NCBI GenBank assembly: GCA_026936335.1
Contig: JAPMXV010000063.1
Span: 124,001-188,000 of the forward strand
Origin: Mantamonas sphyraenae
Lineage: Eukaryota; CRuMs; Mantamonadidae
Reading direction: 5' to 3'
DNA: 64,000 bases
Part shown: positions 49,711 to 60,662 of the stretch, one piece after another
How positions within the stretch are numbered: the first letter of the stretch is position 1
How the letters are laid out: each line of letters begins with the position of its first letter
Notes under the pieces: generated by a model
Told to the model about the DNA's origin: nothing
Databases searched by the model: none
Seen by the model: the letters and a program-made list of their open reading frames with translations, nothing else
Program-made: the position numbers and the translations under genes

Positions 49711-51621
49711 CTAGGCAAAGCCCAGACGGCGCATCTCCCTCTCCAGCTCTTGCTCTTGGCGTCGGGTGAGCGCCATGATGCGATCATTGGCCTGCGACCG
49801 CTCCATGCCGTACTTCTCCTCCAGACGCTCACGTTGGGACTGAGACAGAGCCTGTTGCAGGGTGCGTTCGCGTTCCAACTCCTTGTTCTGTTCGACCTCG
49901 AGCACTCGCAGCAGCTCTTCGTTCTGATGACGGCGGATGTCCTCCAGGATGCGTTCGGCCTCCACCTCGCTCACACGGGGCTTCCTGCTGGTTTGGTCGA
50001 CGGTGCTGTTTGTGCTTCCGTTGCCCGTCTGCTTCTTGGCAGGGCGTCGTCGACTGTTGCCGCTCATCATTGGCTGTTCCCGTTTGATCTGCACCGTTTC
50101 CTTTTCCACGCTGTGCACCTCCTGTTCCGTCTTGCTCGGCGTTCTCGTCGACGACTTGCTTGCCGAGCCAGGTCCCGCCTGTGTGCGCGGCCCCTTGCGT
50201 GGTCCGGGGCTTGCTTTGCCGTCGCTGCCCCTGTTGTTGCGAACACTGCTCTTTGGCGTGCTGCCACTGCTTGGCCGAGTTTGCGTCTTCTGTGGCGTCT
50301 TTGATGGTGTTTTGCTCGCCGTACTGTTGCTGCCTGCTCCGCGACGCGTGCGTGGCTTGCCTGCACTCATTGGCCGATCCTGCTTGATGGAAACCGCGCC
50401 TGGGCCGCCCGTCTTGCGCACCAGTGCACTCTGTGGACGACGTTTGGAGGAGGAAGACGACGACGAGGCCGTGCCGCTGCTCCTGCGTCGCTCCTGGCCG
50501 CCGCCCTCCAGATTGTCTGTGTCGATCTCCTTCAGAGAGTTGAAAAACATGTCCGCCACCTTGTCGTCCACGTGGTTCAGCTTCTTCCTTGAGATCTTCA
50601 CTGTCTTGTTCTTCTTGATGGTTTCCACAAGTTCCAGCATCTGCTCCTTCTCCCGCTTGCTCTCGGCCGCAATCTGCTTCCGTTTCGCCACCAATTCCTC
50701 TTTCTGCTTCTTCAGCGCCTCCGCACGCTCCACCTTTTCCTCAATCTTCTTGGCCTGCATCTCTGCTTGATACTCCCGCTGTCTCTTGAGCCTGGCCAGC
50801 TTGTCCTTGCGCCTCTCCTCCTCCAGCAGCTTGGCCTTGCGTTTCTCCAGCAACTCCTTCTCCCTTGCCAACCGTGCCGCCTCCTTCTGCTCCTCCATCG
50901 CCTTGTTCCTGGCCTCCAGCTTCCGTGCCTCTGCCTCCACTCGCTCCTCTGCACGCTTCTTTGCCTCTTTCCGCTGTCGTTCGCGTTCCAGCTCCTGCTC
51001 GTGCCGCCGTGCCTCTGCCGCTTTGCGTCGCGCCTCTCGCTTCGCCAGTCGCTCCTTGGCCGCCTTTTCACGTGCCTCCAACTCCTCCAGTCGTTGCGAC
51101 TCCATTGTGTCCACCTTGTTCTTGGCCTCTCGGATCTCCCGTGCCCGTTTCTCCGCCGCCTCTCGCTCTCGTCGCCTCTCTTCACGCTTCTTTGCCTCAA
51201 ATTCACGCCGTCGCTTCTCTCGTTCCGCCTCGGTGGCTTCCAGTTGCTCCCTTTGCCGCCGTTCCTGCTCCATTTGGTGCTTGCGTGTCTGCTCCAGCCG
51301 CTTCCGCGTCTCTTCCTGCTTGCGGGCAAGCTCCTCCGCCTTGCGACGACGTGCCTCCTCCAGTTGCTGCGCACGTTCTTCGTCCTTGCGTGCCAACTCC
51401 TCCTCTCGTGCCAGAATCTGCTGTCGTTGGCGCTCCTGCATTGCTTCCAACTGCTTGCGACGCTCCTCCGCCTTTGCCAGTCGCTCCGCTTCCTGCGCCT
51501 GCCGCTCCTTCCGCTTCGCCTCGGCCTCTGCCTCCTCCTTCTTCTTCCGTTCCAGCGCCTCTTGAAAGTTGCGTGCCTCTTGCTCTCGGATGCGAGCCAG
51601 CTCAGCCTCCTGCGTCCTTCC

Positions 51622-51661
<40 letters not shown>

Positions 51662-52538
51662 CTGCTTGGTGGCCAACGTCCTCTCTCCAAAACACAACAC
51701 ACATCGAATCCCCCCCCCTCTCCCACCGTTGCCTTTTGCCCACTCCACACTACGACTCACCTCTTCCTCTTTGCGTTGCTTTTCCATCTCCAGGCGCTTT
51801 TGCTCACGCTCCTTGTTGGCCTTGCGACGTCGTTTGGCCTCCTCTTTCTCACGTCGTCGCTTGGCATCGAGCCGCGACTCCATTTGCCTCTCCTGCTTTG
51901 TGATTTGAATCTCGTGCAGCAGCATCTGTTCCAGCTCCTGTCTTTGACGCTCTTGCAACCGTGCGTTGCGCTTAGCCTCCTGTGAGATGTCCATGGGTGT
52001 CAGCAAGGCGTTTGCCAAAAAGCCACGGCCAACGGATTTCTGCGAGCCTCACCTTTTCCACCATCGACGACTCGACGTCGGCGCCCGTGGAGCCCAAAGA
52101 ATGCACACTGCTGGCAGTGGATGCAAATGACGCATTCAGGGTCTCGCTCTGTCGCTGTAGTATGGGTACGCGTGGAATGGAAGGAAAAGAGAGTGTGTGA
52201 GTGGACGATTGAAAGGGGTGCGAGGTGTGAGAAACATGACGCTTCATCGTCCCCCGTCTCTGCCACCCACACCCACGTACACGCTCTGCATCCTGCTCTT
52301 CCTGAATGATTTGCTTGCGTGCCTCGCGGATCATGCGAATCTTTTCGTGGCGCGCATCCTCGTACTGCTCGAAGCGGGCGCGTTGAAACTCGGCGTCAAA
52401 ACCGAGCGACTCAAACGCAGACACCGGTTTGAAACGCAGCTCGTCGACAAGGATTCCCTGGCGGCGACACGCCTCCACAGAACGAGGTGAGGTCAGCACC
52501 GCGTTTTTGCTTTTCGGATCAAAACTCTCGATGGACAT
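49711..52538 (-). CDS. Long coiled-coil protein with SPRSxEACRRxGI motif
   Basis: Four exons: 52538-52281, 52154-52053, 51979-51761 and 51609-49711, all phase 0, 825 residues. Exon 1 has 'LTSPRSVEACRRQGILVDEL', a motif shared with CCDC177 and many proteins of flagellated protists, then 'FEQYEDARHEKIRMIREARK'. Residues about 150-520 are one continuous charged coiled coil (Glu/Arg/Lys/Ala, for example 'RKRLEQTRKHQMEQERRQRE'). A basic, Ser/Pro-rich stretch follows, then a final coiled coil ending 'QEQELEREMRRLGFA'. It is probably a cytoskeletal, axonemal or basal-body protein; this is inference from the motif and composition. It is divergent from the LYR gene with only 52 bp between start codons. 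Confidence 0.72.
51629..51658. repeat. (GT)n microsatellite in an intron of the coiled-coil gene
   Basis: A TG/GT run of about 30 nt just outside the acceptor of the last exon. On the coding strand it reads (CA)n directly upstream of the AG, so it takes the place of the polypyrimidine tract. Confidence 0.85.
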
Positions 52539-52590
52539 TGGCGCTTTTTGCGTGCGCTGGCGCTTGCGCTGCCACCCATCCGCGGACTGC

Positions 52591-53049
52591 ATGAGCACAC
52601 GACCCACGCTGCATGTGTACAAGCAACTGCTTCGAAAGGCCAGATTGCTGCCGGGGGGCAGAGACAAGGCACAGGCGGCCGTGGAGGAAGTGCGGCGAGA
52701 ATTTCGGAAGCACCGAAACGTTGAGGAGCCTCAGGAAGTTGCAAGACTGATGCATGTGGCTCAGGACAAGCTCAGTTACCTCAACATGATCACTCCTCGT
52801 GTGTACAGCCGCGTAGACCTCGGGTTGGCGAGTGAAAGTGCTGCCACGGGTGGCGGAAGCAGCAGCGACGGGCCTTTGGCCGCGCAGGGCAGCAGCCGCA
52901 GCTTTGTGGTGCGCGATGGCAAAGTGGTGGAGGCGGATACAGTTACAGACGAGTCGGGGCGAGTTGTCTCCGGCAATGGAGTCGATCCAGACGCGTTGAA
53001 GCGTCACCAGCGATTGCTGCGGCGCCAGCACTTTATGGACCGGAGGTGA
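52591..53049 (+). CDS. LYR-motif (Complex1_LYR-like) protein
   Basis: A single exon of 152 residues from ATG 52591. The start 'MSTRPTLHVYKQLLRKARLL' is the LYR-type motif (here V-Y-K in place of L-Y-R). It is followed by 'VEEVRREFRKHRNVEEPQEV' and 'ARLMHVAQDKLSYLNMITPR', the Phe/Arg and helix pattern of the LYRM fold. LYRM proteins bind acyl-carrier protein and assist respiratory complex or Fe-S assembly in mitochondria (family knowledge). Of named members it looks closest to LYRM7/MZM1-type proteins, but this is uncertain. The C-terminal 75 residues are an extension with a Gly/Ser linker and no recognisable domain. Confidence 0.7.
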   Translation: MSTRPTLHVYKQLLRKARLLPGGRDKAQAAVEEVRREFRKHRNVEEPQEVARLMHVAQDKLSYLNMITPRVYSRVDLGLASESAATGGGSSSDGPLAAQGSSRSFVVRDGKVVEADTVTDESGRVVSGNGVDPDALKRHQRLLRRQHFMDRR

Positions 53050-53179
53050 TAGAGAGAGACAGAGAGACAGAGAGGAAATGGTTTATGAGGTAGGCGGGGT
53101 GAAGGGGAATGGTGTGGAGTTGCAAAATGGAATGTGAGCTGCGCGGAAGCGGCCAACCTGCCCTCTTTGTGCCGTTGTC

Positions 53180-54210
53180 ATGGCTCGAAAGCGAAAGCGA
53201 AAGCAGCGCATCTACTGTTACTACTGCGAACGCGACTTTAAGGATGAGGGCACACTGCTGACGCATCAGCGGGCCAAGCATTTCAAGGTAGGCGAAGTGG
53301 AGGGAGCGTTGCTGGCCACCGAGCCGCGGAGGGGTTGACACACAGACCATGCACACACACACAAACCCAAACACAGTGCCCGGTATGCCACAAGAAGCTG
53401 CAGAGTGTGACGTCGTGTGTGATCCATTTTGACAAGGTGCACAAGGAGGTGCTGAAAAGCGTGCCCGGAGCCATGGAGGGCCGCACAAGCGTGCAAGTGT
53501 CTGTGGTGGGCATGCAGGGCATTCCAGGGTCGGAAGAGTCTGGAAGCAGCGGGACTGACGCAGGCAATGGCGTGACAGACACGGGCATGGTTGAACCAGA
53601 CGTCAAACGGATGCGCACAGAGTATCAACCGCCACTCCTGGGCATGCCCAACCCCATGGGCGGCGGAATGATGCCGCCGGCTCCAATGTACGGTGGAGGC
53701 ATGGGTGCGGGCATGGGCATGGGCCCACCGCCGATGGCTCCGCCGCAGTATGGCTACGGCTACGGGTAGGTTTGTGGCAGCGGAAAGCGCGCGCCGGATG
53801 CAAGTGCTGACATAGAGGGTGCCATGGTGGCTGCCACCTCCCACAGGATGAACCCTCAGATGGGCATGCCGATGGGCATGCCAATGCATGGTGGTCCTAT
53901 GCCCATGCCCATGCAGGGGATTCCCCAGCAAGGGATGATGGGCGGCTACCCAGGGATGATGCAAGGCGCCGGCATGCAGGTCAACGGCAATGTGCAGACA
54001 CAAGCAAACACAGCCAGCAGCAGCAGCAGCAGCAGTGGTTTGGGCGCAGGTACGATCAATGGCAATGGAAGCAGCAGCAGCATCAGCGGAGGCGCAGGAG
54101 GAGAGAGTGACACGCAGAGCGCAGCAGCTGGCAAGGACACGATGGAAACAGAAGGCAGCACGCAGACGCAGGCACAGAGCCAGGGAATGGGCTCGCAGAC
54201 AACCAACACA

Positions 54211-54243
<33 letters not shown>

Positions 54244-54426
54244 GCAGGCGCAGGTGTAAACACAAGCAACGCAGAGGCGAGCAAGAGCACCCAAGACGGC
54301 GTCAAGAAGGATGGCAAGGTCGTGGTCATGGATTTTGATCCCGAGGACGAGGGCTTGTCCATGGAAGAGCTGCGCGCCATGATCTCTCGCTATTCATTCG
54401 TGGACGAAGAGGCCGACGACGAATGA
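53180..54426 (+). CDS. ZNF207: BUGZ/ZNF207 homolog, kinetochore and spindle matrix protein
   Basis: Three exons: 53180-53287, 53377-53765 and 53847-54426. The N-terminus has two C2H2 zinc fingers: 'CYYCERDFKDEGTLLTHQRA' with 'KHFK', and 'CPVCHKKLQSVTSCVIHFDK' with 'VHKE', exactly as in ZNF207. 'VPGAMEGRTSVQVSVVGMQG' is the conserved segment after the fingers. The rest is Gly/Met/Pro-rich low complexity, then Ser/Gln tracts. Near the end 'EDEGLSMEELRAMISRYSF' matches the Bub3-binding GLEBS motif (E-D..S-x-E-E-R-R-A in animals). BUGZ stabilises Bub3 at kinetochores and forms condensates with tubulin (family knowledge). The 3' end overlaps the opposite-strand gene at 54390 by 37 bp. Confidence 0.87.
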
Positions 54427-54746
54427 AGAAGCACTTCCAATTCGCGTTCCAGCGCCTGTCGTTCCAGATCAGCCAGGTGGCATTGTGCACGCAGACGATT
54501 GAGCTCGTCCTCGCCTCCATCACCCAGCTCTTGGAGCACGACAACCTCGCGAGCGTGCTCCAACACGGCACAACTCAGTTCGTGTTCAAGTTCCTGAGTC
54601 ACGCCTCGCAATTCAAGCAAACGGGCCTCTGCCTGTGCCACGAGGTCTTCCAGCTCGCCCACCTGCTGAACCCAGGCAGCGTGTGTCCGATGCAATGCCA
54701 CTGCATCGTCGTCTTGCGTTTGGATGTCGTCGTGGTCGTGGCTCAT
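54390..54746 (-). CDS. Small coiled-coil protein, unknown
   Basis: A 118-residue frame from ATG 54746. Almost the whole length is a predicted coiled coil, for example 'WVQQVGELEDLVAQAEARLL' and 'LADLERQALERELEVLLHSS'. I do not recognise the family. It fills the gap between BUGZ and DNAL1 on the other strand, overlapping the BUGZ 3' end by 37 bp and lying 40 bp from the DNAL1 start codon. Regular heptads and an ordinary start support a real gene, but a chance frame in GC-rich DNA is possible. The size would suit a small structural subunit of a cytoskeletal complex. Confidence 0.5.
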   Translation of the reverse strand: MSHDHDDIQTQDDDAVALHRTHAAWVQQVGELEDLVAQAEARLLELRGVTQELEHELSCAVLEHAREVVVLQELGDGGEDELNRLRAQCHLADLERQALERELEVLLHSSSASSSTNE

Positions 54747-54786
54747 GCTCAATGCGACACAGACAAACCAGCCACCTCTTGTTGAC

Positions 54787-55892
54787 ATGGTAGGTGATGC
54801 GCACCACACGGACGAATCTGCTGTGGGCAACCCACTGACATCTGGCATGCATTGCACCACCACCCGTCCCATTCCACAGAGCTCCAGTGGCCAGAAGGGT
54901 ATCCCGCTGAAGGAAGCGCTGAAGGAACTCGCAAACGAGGGCTCCAACCCCAGCGATGAGCAGGAGATCCTGTTGTACGGACACAACCCGCCCATTGACA
55001 AGATGGACAGCAGTGTGGGCCAGCTCTCGTCCTGTGTGTACGTTGTGCCTCGTCGCTGGCCCGTCGATGCTCGCCGTTGTGGCCGACCTCGATTTTGGCC
55101 GTTGGCGCCAACGTTGTTCTCTTGCGGCCTCTCACCGCCGCATGGACCCTCCTCATGCGCCGCACCGCAGCTGACACGGTCCAATTCGACTCCTACCACA
55201 GAAAATTGTCGCTGTCCACAAACAACATCAAGTCCATCGGCCCGCTGAACGGCCTCTGTACGTTTCCAGCCGGCGTGGTCGTCGCCAACTGTGCCTCACC
55301 CCTACGCGCACACACATTTGCTGACGCCGTTGCTGTGTCCCCCGTCGTCCTTCCTACACAGCCAATCTCAAAATCTTGAGCCTGGGACGCAACCTGATCA
55401 AGAAGCTGGAGAACCTGGACGCCGTCGCAGGGACGCTGGAAGAGCTGTGGATCTCCTACAACCAGATTGAGCGCCTCAACGGCATCACGCCGCTCAAGAA
55501 GCTCAAGGTGCTCTTCATGTCCAACAACCTGGTCGACAAACAGTCTGAGTTTGACCGACTCGTACGTTTTCCCTCCCAATGTTGAGCGGTGAGCCGTTGT
55601 TTTGTGCAAAAGGCTGGAGGCTGACGTTCCCCCCCTTGTCCCCATCGACCTCGTGCCTCCACAGTGTGACCTGCCCGCGTTGGAGAATCTCCTCATGCTG
55701 GGCAACCCGATCATGACGAAACAGGACGTGAAGGACTGGCGCCGCATGGTGCTGAAGAAGCTGCCGGATTTGAGGAAACTGGATGGTGACACACTGCTGG
55801 CCGATGAAGACGACATCGACGAGGACGACGTTGCGGAGTCGTCAGGCGCCGCTTCCTCTTCCTCCTCGTCGTCGTCGTCGTCCTCCAGTTGA
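54787..55892 (+). CDS. DNAL1: Axonemal dynein light chain 1 (LC1/DNAL1), LRR protein
   Basis: Five coding exons: 54787-54789 (ATG only), 54880-55037, 55202-55257, 55362-55561 and 55665-55892. The joined protein of about 214 residues has '[16 protein letters not shown]', '[19 protein letters not shown]', '[18 protein letters not shown]' and '[17 protein letters not shown]', '[19 protein letters not shown]' and '[14 protein letters not shown]', matching vertebrate and Chlamydomonas LC1 through all repeats. LC1 binds the outer-arm dynein gamma/beta heavy chain microtubule-binding domain (family knowledge). The C-terminal tail is acidic then polyserine. The first coding exon holds just the start codon before GTAGGTG; a longer start at 54748 (M-L-N-A-T) reads in frame and is the alternative. 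Confidence 0.9.
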
Positions 55893-56005
55893 TGGGAAAG
55901 ATGGGATGCAGAACAGGACTTTTTTTGCACACGCTCTCTCCACCAACCACATTGTTTGCACACCTGTAGCATATCCACACGTGCACACACACCCGTTATT
56001 TCATT

Positions 56006-56529
56006 ATGCCCGGTTTGAAAGGTCTGATCAAGGAGAAAGAGGCGGAAAAGTCGTTTTGGGAACGCGCATACGACACGGCGGTGTCTTGGATTGGTCCGCC
56101 GCAACGTCGCGCCAGGATGTACAAGCAGGTCAACGATTCGGTGGGCAAGGCCGCAGAGGTGACGTACAACTACGGCAGCTCGGCGCTGTGGTTTGGAGCC
56201 ACCGTCTTTGTGGTCAGCGCAGTGCCCACTCTGTTTACGCACGAGCTCGAGGGGATCAAGGTGAGTGCTGACGCCAGAGAGAGTCCACAGTCGTACATTC
56301 GCCCATGTGTATGCCCTCCGCACGCAGGGGTGACATCGCAAATCCTCCGACTCTGCTTCCTGCCCCAGTCGGAAGGCAACGGACTTTGGCGAGGAAATGC
56401 GCACGACCCGCAAACACCTCCGGCGCGCTGACACGCAAGGCACCCTTTACACAGCGCGAGCAACGCATGCAGCTGATTGAGTATGGACGTGCACAGGCCT
56501 CTGAGGCCCGCCGAGGATTTGTCATGTGA
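56006..56529 (+). CDS. TOM22: TOM22-like mitochondrial import receptor
   Basis: Two exons: 56006-56260 and 56455-56529, 109 residues. After 'KSFWERAYDTAVSWIGPP' there is one membrane helix, 'SALWFGATVFVVSAVPTLF', preceded by an alternating basic/acidic segment. This resembles TOMM22 ('ALWI..TSF...LPVVF'), and the tail 'HELEGIK' plus 'REQRMQLIEYGRAQASEARR' resembles its Gln/Glu-rich intermembrane-space tail. TOM22 is the central receptor and organiser of the TOM complex in the outer membrane. The acidic cytosolic receptor domain is short here, as in plant Tom9. The second exon was chosen because its frame continues the amphipathic tail. Confidence 0.75.
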
Positions 56530-56538
56530 GCAAGTGCA

Positions 56539-58693
56539 TTACAGGGTGAAGGAAAGTGCCGCACACACACACACCGCCAACAAAGTCCACATGCCGAGGA
56601 CCACACCGCTAGCTGCCGAGTACGTCTTGAAAGGATCGCTGGTGGTCGCCTTGACGGCGCTGGGGCAGGCACGGGAGTACTCTGGGCAGGTGATGGAGCC
56701 CTGAAGGCCGCCGTTGTTGACCTGCACCACGCCGCCCGCCGTGGGGCAATCCACGTAGTTGCTCGTGCCTGTGTCGACCAGCACCTTGAAGGTGTTGCCT
56801 TCGCACTTGGTCTGGTAGCACTTGGGCTCGCTGTTGGCCTGTGCACCTCCGCTTGCCACGTTGCTCATCACACACTTGCTGCCGTCCACACCGTACCGTT
56901 CGCCGTTGTTGGTGCGCGAGCTGGAGCCTGCGCTGCTGTCTGCACACAGACGGTACGGCGTCGACAACGACGGGTAGCCACAGTAGTCATAGAAGGAGGA
57001 CGAGCCACCTGTGGTTGGCGAGGTGTAATGCTGGTACCACGGAGGCAGCGACAGGTGTTGGGTCACATCACAGCTTGCTGCGCCATACAGATTTGCGTCG
57101 CAGTTGACTGCGCCGGAGCTGGAGCAAAAGTAGGCCGAGCTGCGGTCGTTGCAGTCCTTCTCCACAAAGTCGCACCCTGCGCCGTGGCCGTAGGGGAGCG
57201 CCTGGATATGCGACGAGTCCCAGTTGATACTGTAGTGACCTGTGTCCTGCAGAAACGCCAGTGGGAAGGCGGACATGACCGGGTACACGCTGGTGGACGC
57301 CGTCATCATCTCAATACCCAGGATGCGCTTCTCAAAGTGGGACCCAGCCGAGCCCGTTCCTCCGCCATCCTCCAGCGCCACGCCGTTCACGAGTGCGCTG
57401 CATCCAAAGTGTTTCTGGGCCACATCCATCACGGCAGACGTCTTCAGGTACGACACCGTGTGCGACTGGCTGCCGTACGTCGTCGTCACCTCCTTGATGA
57501 CGCTCGAACGCGGCAGGAACGACGTGTACGACGACGGCGAGCTCGGGTTGCGGAACTTCTCGTACATGCTGGACGTAAAGCCCAGGGCGTGCATCACCTC
57601 GTGCATAATCACTTGGATGTCCCCTTCCTTCTCCTCCACGCCCGCCGAACTAGAGGCACCCGTCATGTGCTGCGGCCCCCAGTTGACGTGCCCTGCAATC
57701 GGTCGCGTACGAAACGCCAGGCACTGCGACGTCGTGTGTGCCACGTTTGTTTGTTTATGTGCCGTGTGGCGTGTGTCTGTGTCAGAGAGGTGCTACGGCG
57801 AGTTTGTGTCCTGGAACACTTTTTTGTGGGAAAAGCTGCAGGCGTTCTCGGGTTTCCCGGCTGCGGTGCGTGCCACCTACCTGTCCAGCGTAGGCGACGG
57901 TGCCTCCAAACGTAGGACGGCCTGTGAGGAAGAGCGCAATGTCGTAGGTGTCGAACGCGGTATCCTTTCCGCCGGTCATGGCCGCCGGGACGGGAACACC
58001 GCCGTAGAAGCCGCAGTTTGTTCCGTCCTCAATCTGTGCCGCGTGAGAGATGCAAGGAAATCGTCAGCACATGTGACAGAGAGAGAAAGAGAGAGGGCAC
58101 AGATACTCAGCGGCACGTACCTTGATGCCACGGGGCGTGGGTTCGACCAGAAGCACATCTTCGAGGCGCTTCTCCACTTCGGGCAGGATCTGGTTGACCA
58201 CATAGTCGTGCTTGGCCTGGGTGAGCACAAGGGAGGAGGTACACGTGCCTGAGCAAGCGTCCTCAGTGCCGTCCGCGCACTGGGTGCTTCCGCCAGACCC
58301 GGACTTGTAGGTCTGCCCTGCGGTGTAGCAGGTGCGGTCGCCGTCACTGTTGAGCGAGAAACGGGACAAATCAAAGCGAATTCGGATTTTGCCGCGTGTC
58401 TTTGTGCTCATCAGCGTCAGCTCGCCGTCCTCTGCGGCGTCGCCGTTTTGGGAAAGCGCGCCTGCCGCGTCGCGTGCGTTCAACAGCTGCTGCTGCTGCG
58501 AAGGCTCACCGGCCTCCTTCACCTTCCATCCACTCTGTTCGTGCGTGTGCATCATACGGTCGTGCATGCACTTGTGTTCGCGCGGACGAGCGTCCAAGGG
58601 CTTCTCGCCTGCGTCCAGATGGCCTTGCACCTGTGCCACACACGCAACCATCAGCATCACTGCCAAAATCTGTCCCACATTGTCCTTGTTCAT
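56539..58693 (-). CDS. Leishmanolysin-like (M8) surface metalloprotease
   Basis: Three exons: 58693-58121, 58033-57881 and 57723-56539, 636 residues. Start 58693 gives the signal peptide 'MNKDNVGQILAVMLMVACVA'. The propeptide has 'REHKCMHDRM', like the M8 cysteine switch. The catalytic domain has 'IVCERPIAG'-type context as 'CLAFRTRPIAGHVNWGP', then the zinc site 'VIMHEVMHALGFTSSMYEKF'. The third His is in 'AGSHFEKRILGIEMMTAS', with the Met-turn. Many cysteines follow, and the C-terminus 'GMWTLLAVCVCAALSFTL' is hydrophobic, consistent with a GPI or membrane anchor. It is a secreted or surface endopeptidase. It is divergent from the MST kinase, whose start is only 66 bp away. Confidence 0.9.
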
Positions 58694-58758
58694 GGCCACT
58701 TTGCAAGAGGATGGGATTTCGTTGGAGGCGATCGTGGACGCAACCCCCTCCAAACAAA

Positions 58759-60610
58759 ATGTCCGACGAGTACACCTTTGAGGACTTGCAGCAACGCATC
58801 GACGACCTCTCCAACGAGGACCCGTCCACTCTGTTCGAACTCACGGACCTGTTGGGACGTGGCTCCTACGGCTCCGTGTACAAGGCCCGCTACATCCCGA
58901 CCTCGGAAATCGTGGCCATCAAGATGATTTCCCTCGAGGAGGGCGAGGAAGGCATTGAAGACATCAAAAAGGAGATCGACATCCTGCGCCAGTGCGACTC
59001 GGAGTACATCGTTCGCTACCGCGGCTCTTTCTTCAAAGGCTCCAATCTGTGGGTGCGTTACGGGCCCGAGCGTGCAAATCTCCCTCCCGCTCCACACAAA
59101 ATGACCCGGAACTCACACGGACATGCGCCACGCCTTGGATGGCCATGGCAACCAAAACCACACCTATCGCGGCTCCGCCGTGCCACACGTCCGCTGTGTG
59201 CTTCTCTTCTTTGTTCCACAGATTGCCATGGAGTACTGCGGCGGAGGGTCTTGCTCGGACTTGGTGCAGATCCTGGAGGGCCCCATGAGCGAGGACGCGA
59301 TTGCGCTGATCTGCAGGGACGCGCTGCGAGGCCTGCAGTATCTGCACGAGCAGAAGAAGATCCATCGAGACATCAAAGGCGGCAACATCATCTTGACCGA
59401 GGAAGGCCGTGTGAAGCTGGCCGACTTTGGCGTGTCTGCACAGCTGGTCAACACGTTTAGCAAGCGAAACACATTCATTGGGACGCCATTCTGGATGGCG
59501 CCGGAAGTGTTGCAAGAGTCGATGTACGACGGCAAGAGCGACGTGTGGTCGCTGGGCATCACTGCCATCGAGTTGGCCGAAGTGATTCCTCCCAAGGCCA
59601 ACATCCATCCTATGCGCGTGATTTTTATGATCCCACGCGACCCGCCGCCCACCCTTACGGAGCCGCGCAAGTGGAGTGTCACCTTTCGTGACTTTCTCAG
59701 CAAGTGTTTGGTGAAGGATCCGAAGCGTCGGCCCACTGCGGAGCAGCTGCTGCGCCACAAGTTTGTCACCGACGTCAAGTCGTACGGCGTGATTGTGGAT
59801 GAGATCGAACGCATGCGTGCGGTGGTGGAGGAGCGTGGTTACGGTCTGCAGGACGGTGAGGCGGACGAGGGCGAAGGCTTGGACGAGGGAGACCCGTCGG
59901 GCACCATGGTGCTCAACACAACCAAAACCGACGGAAGCGAGGACGTGTTTGGCACAGCGGTCAACTATGGCACGTCGCGGTTTGGGACGAGCGGCAGCGA
60001 AGACGAAGTGCCCGCGTTCATCGCCAACATCCGGCAGAACAAGGGGGCCAGCCGTACCTACGACGAGGAGGAGGATGAGGACGAGGAAGACGAGGAAGAG
60101 GACGAAGACAGCGACTTTTTCGGGGGAGGCACAGTGCGCATGACCTCGTCGGCGTCGTCGGGCAACACAGAGAAGCCGTCGTTTCTGCAGCGACTGCAAG
60201 CAAACGGAGGCTCATCGGCGTCGCTTGTGGCACCGACCACACCCAAAAAGGGCATTGCCGAGGATGCGTCCAAGGGATTTGGGCTGGACGACAACCTGTA
60301 TGGGATCTACCAGAAGGGCTCAACCATCGGCATCCCATTCCTCAACCTGACCTACCTGAGTGCAGAAAACATGCTGGCGACGGACTATGAACAGAACAAC
60401 CTGACGTCGACCATCAACGAGCTGTCCAGCAACTACGAGGAGCTGGCTGAGGAGTTGAACGTGACACCGATGATCAGCAACCTGCTCAAAACGCTTGCGT
60501 ATCACCAGCGTCGGCAGGAGGAGATCCCCATGACGGCCAAGGAGATGGACCAAAACCGACGAGTGGTCACAGAGCTGACGACGGCTCTCAAGACGGTGTA
60601 CAGGGTGTGA
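58759..60610 (+). CDS. MST/Hippo-type STE20 protein kinase
   Basis: Two exons: 58759-59052 and 59222-60610, 560 residues. The N-terminal kinase has 'LLGRGSYGSVYKARYIPTSE', 'HRDIKGGNIILTEEGRVKLA', 'DFGVSAQLV' and activation segment 'KRNTFIGTPFWMAPEVLQES', all of the germinal-centre STE20 group. 'ANIHPMRVIFMIPRDPPPTL' is the segment typical of MST1/2. Behind the kinase is an acidic linker with a Glu/Asp run and a C-terminal helical region ('YEELAEELNVTPMISNLLKT') that could serve as the dimerisation region; a clear SARAH domain is not evident. MST kinases phosphorylate NDR/LATS kinases; an NDR gene is at 46843. The intron removes 169 nt inside subdomain IV-V and restores 'LWIAMEYCGGGS'. Confidence 0.9.
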
Positions 60611-60662
60611 AGAGGGGAATGAACACATTGCGATTGTGCTGCCAACGCATTGCCCACACCAT

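Noticed and set aside
50767..51627. Leu/Cys-rich frames on the plus strand that look like membrane proteins
   Set aside because: They are the complement of the Glu/Arg/Lys coiled coil on the minus strand, which reads as Leu-rich in antisense.
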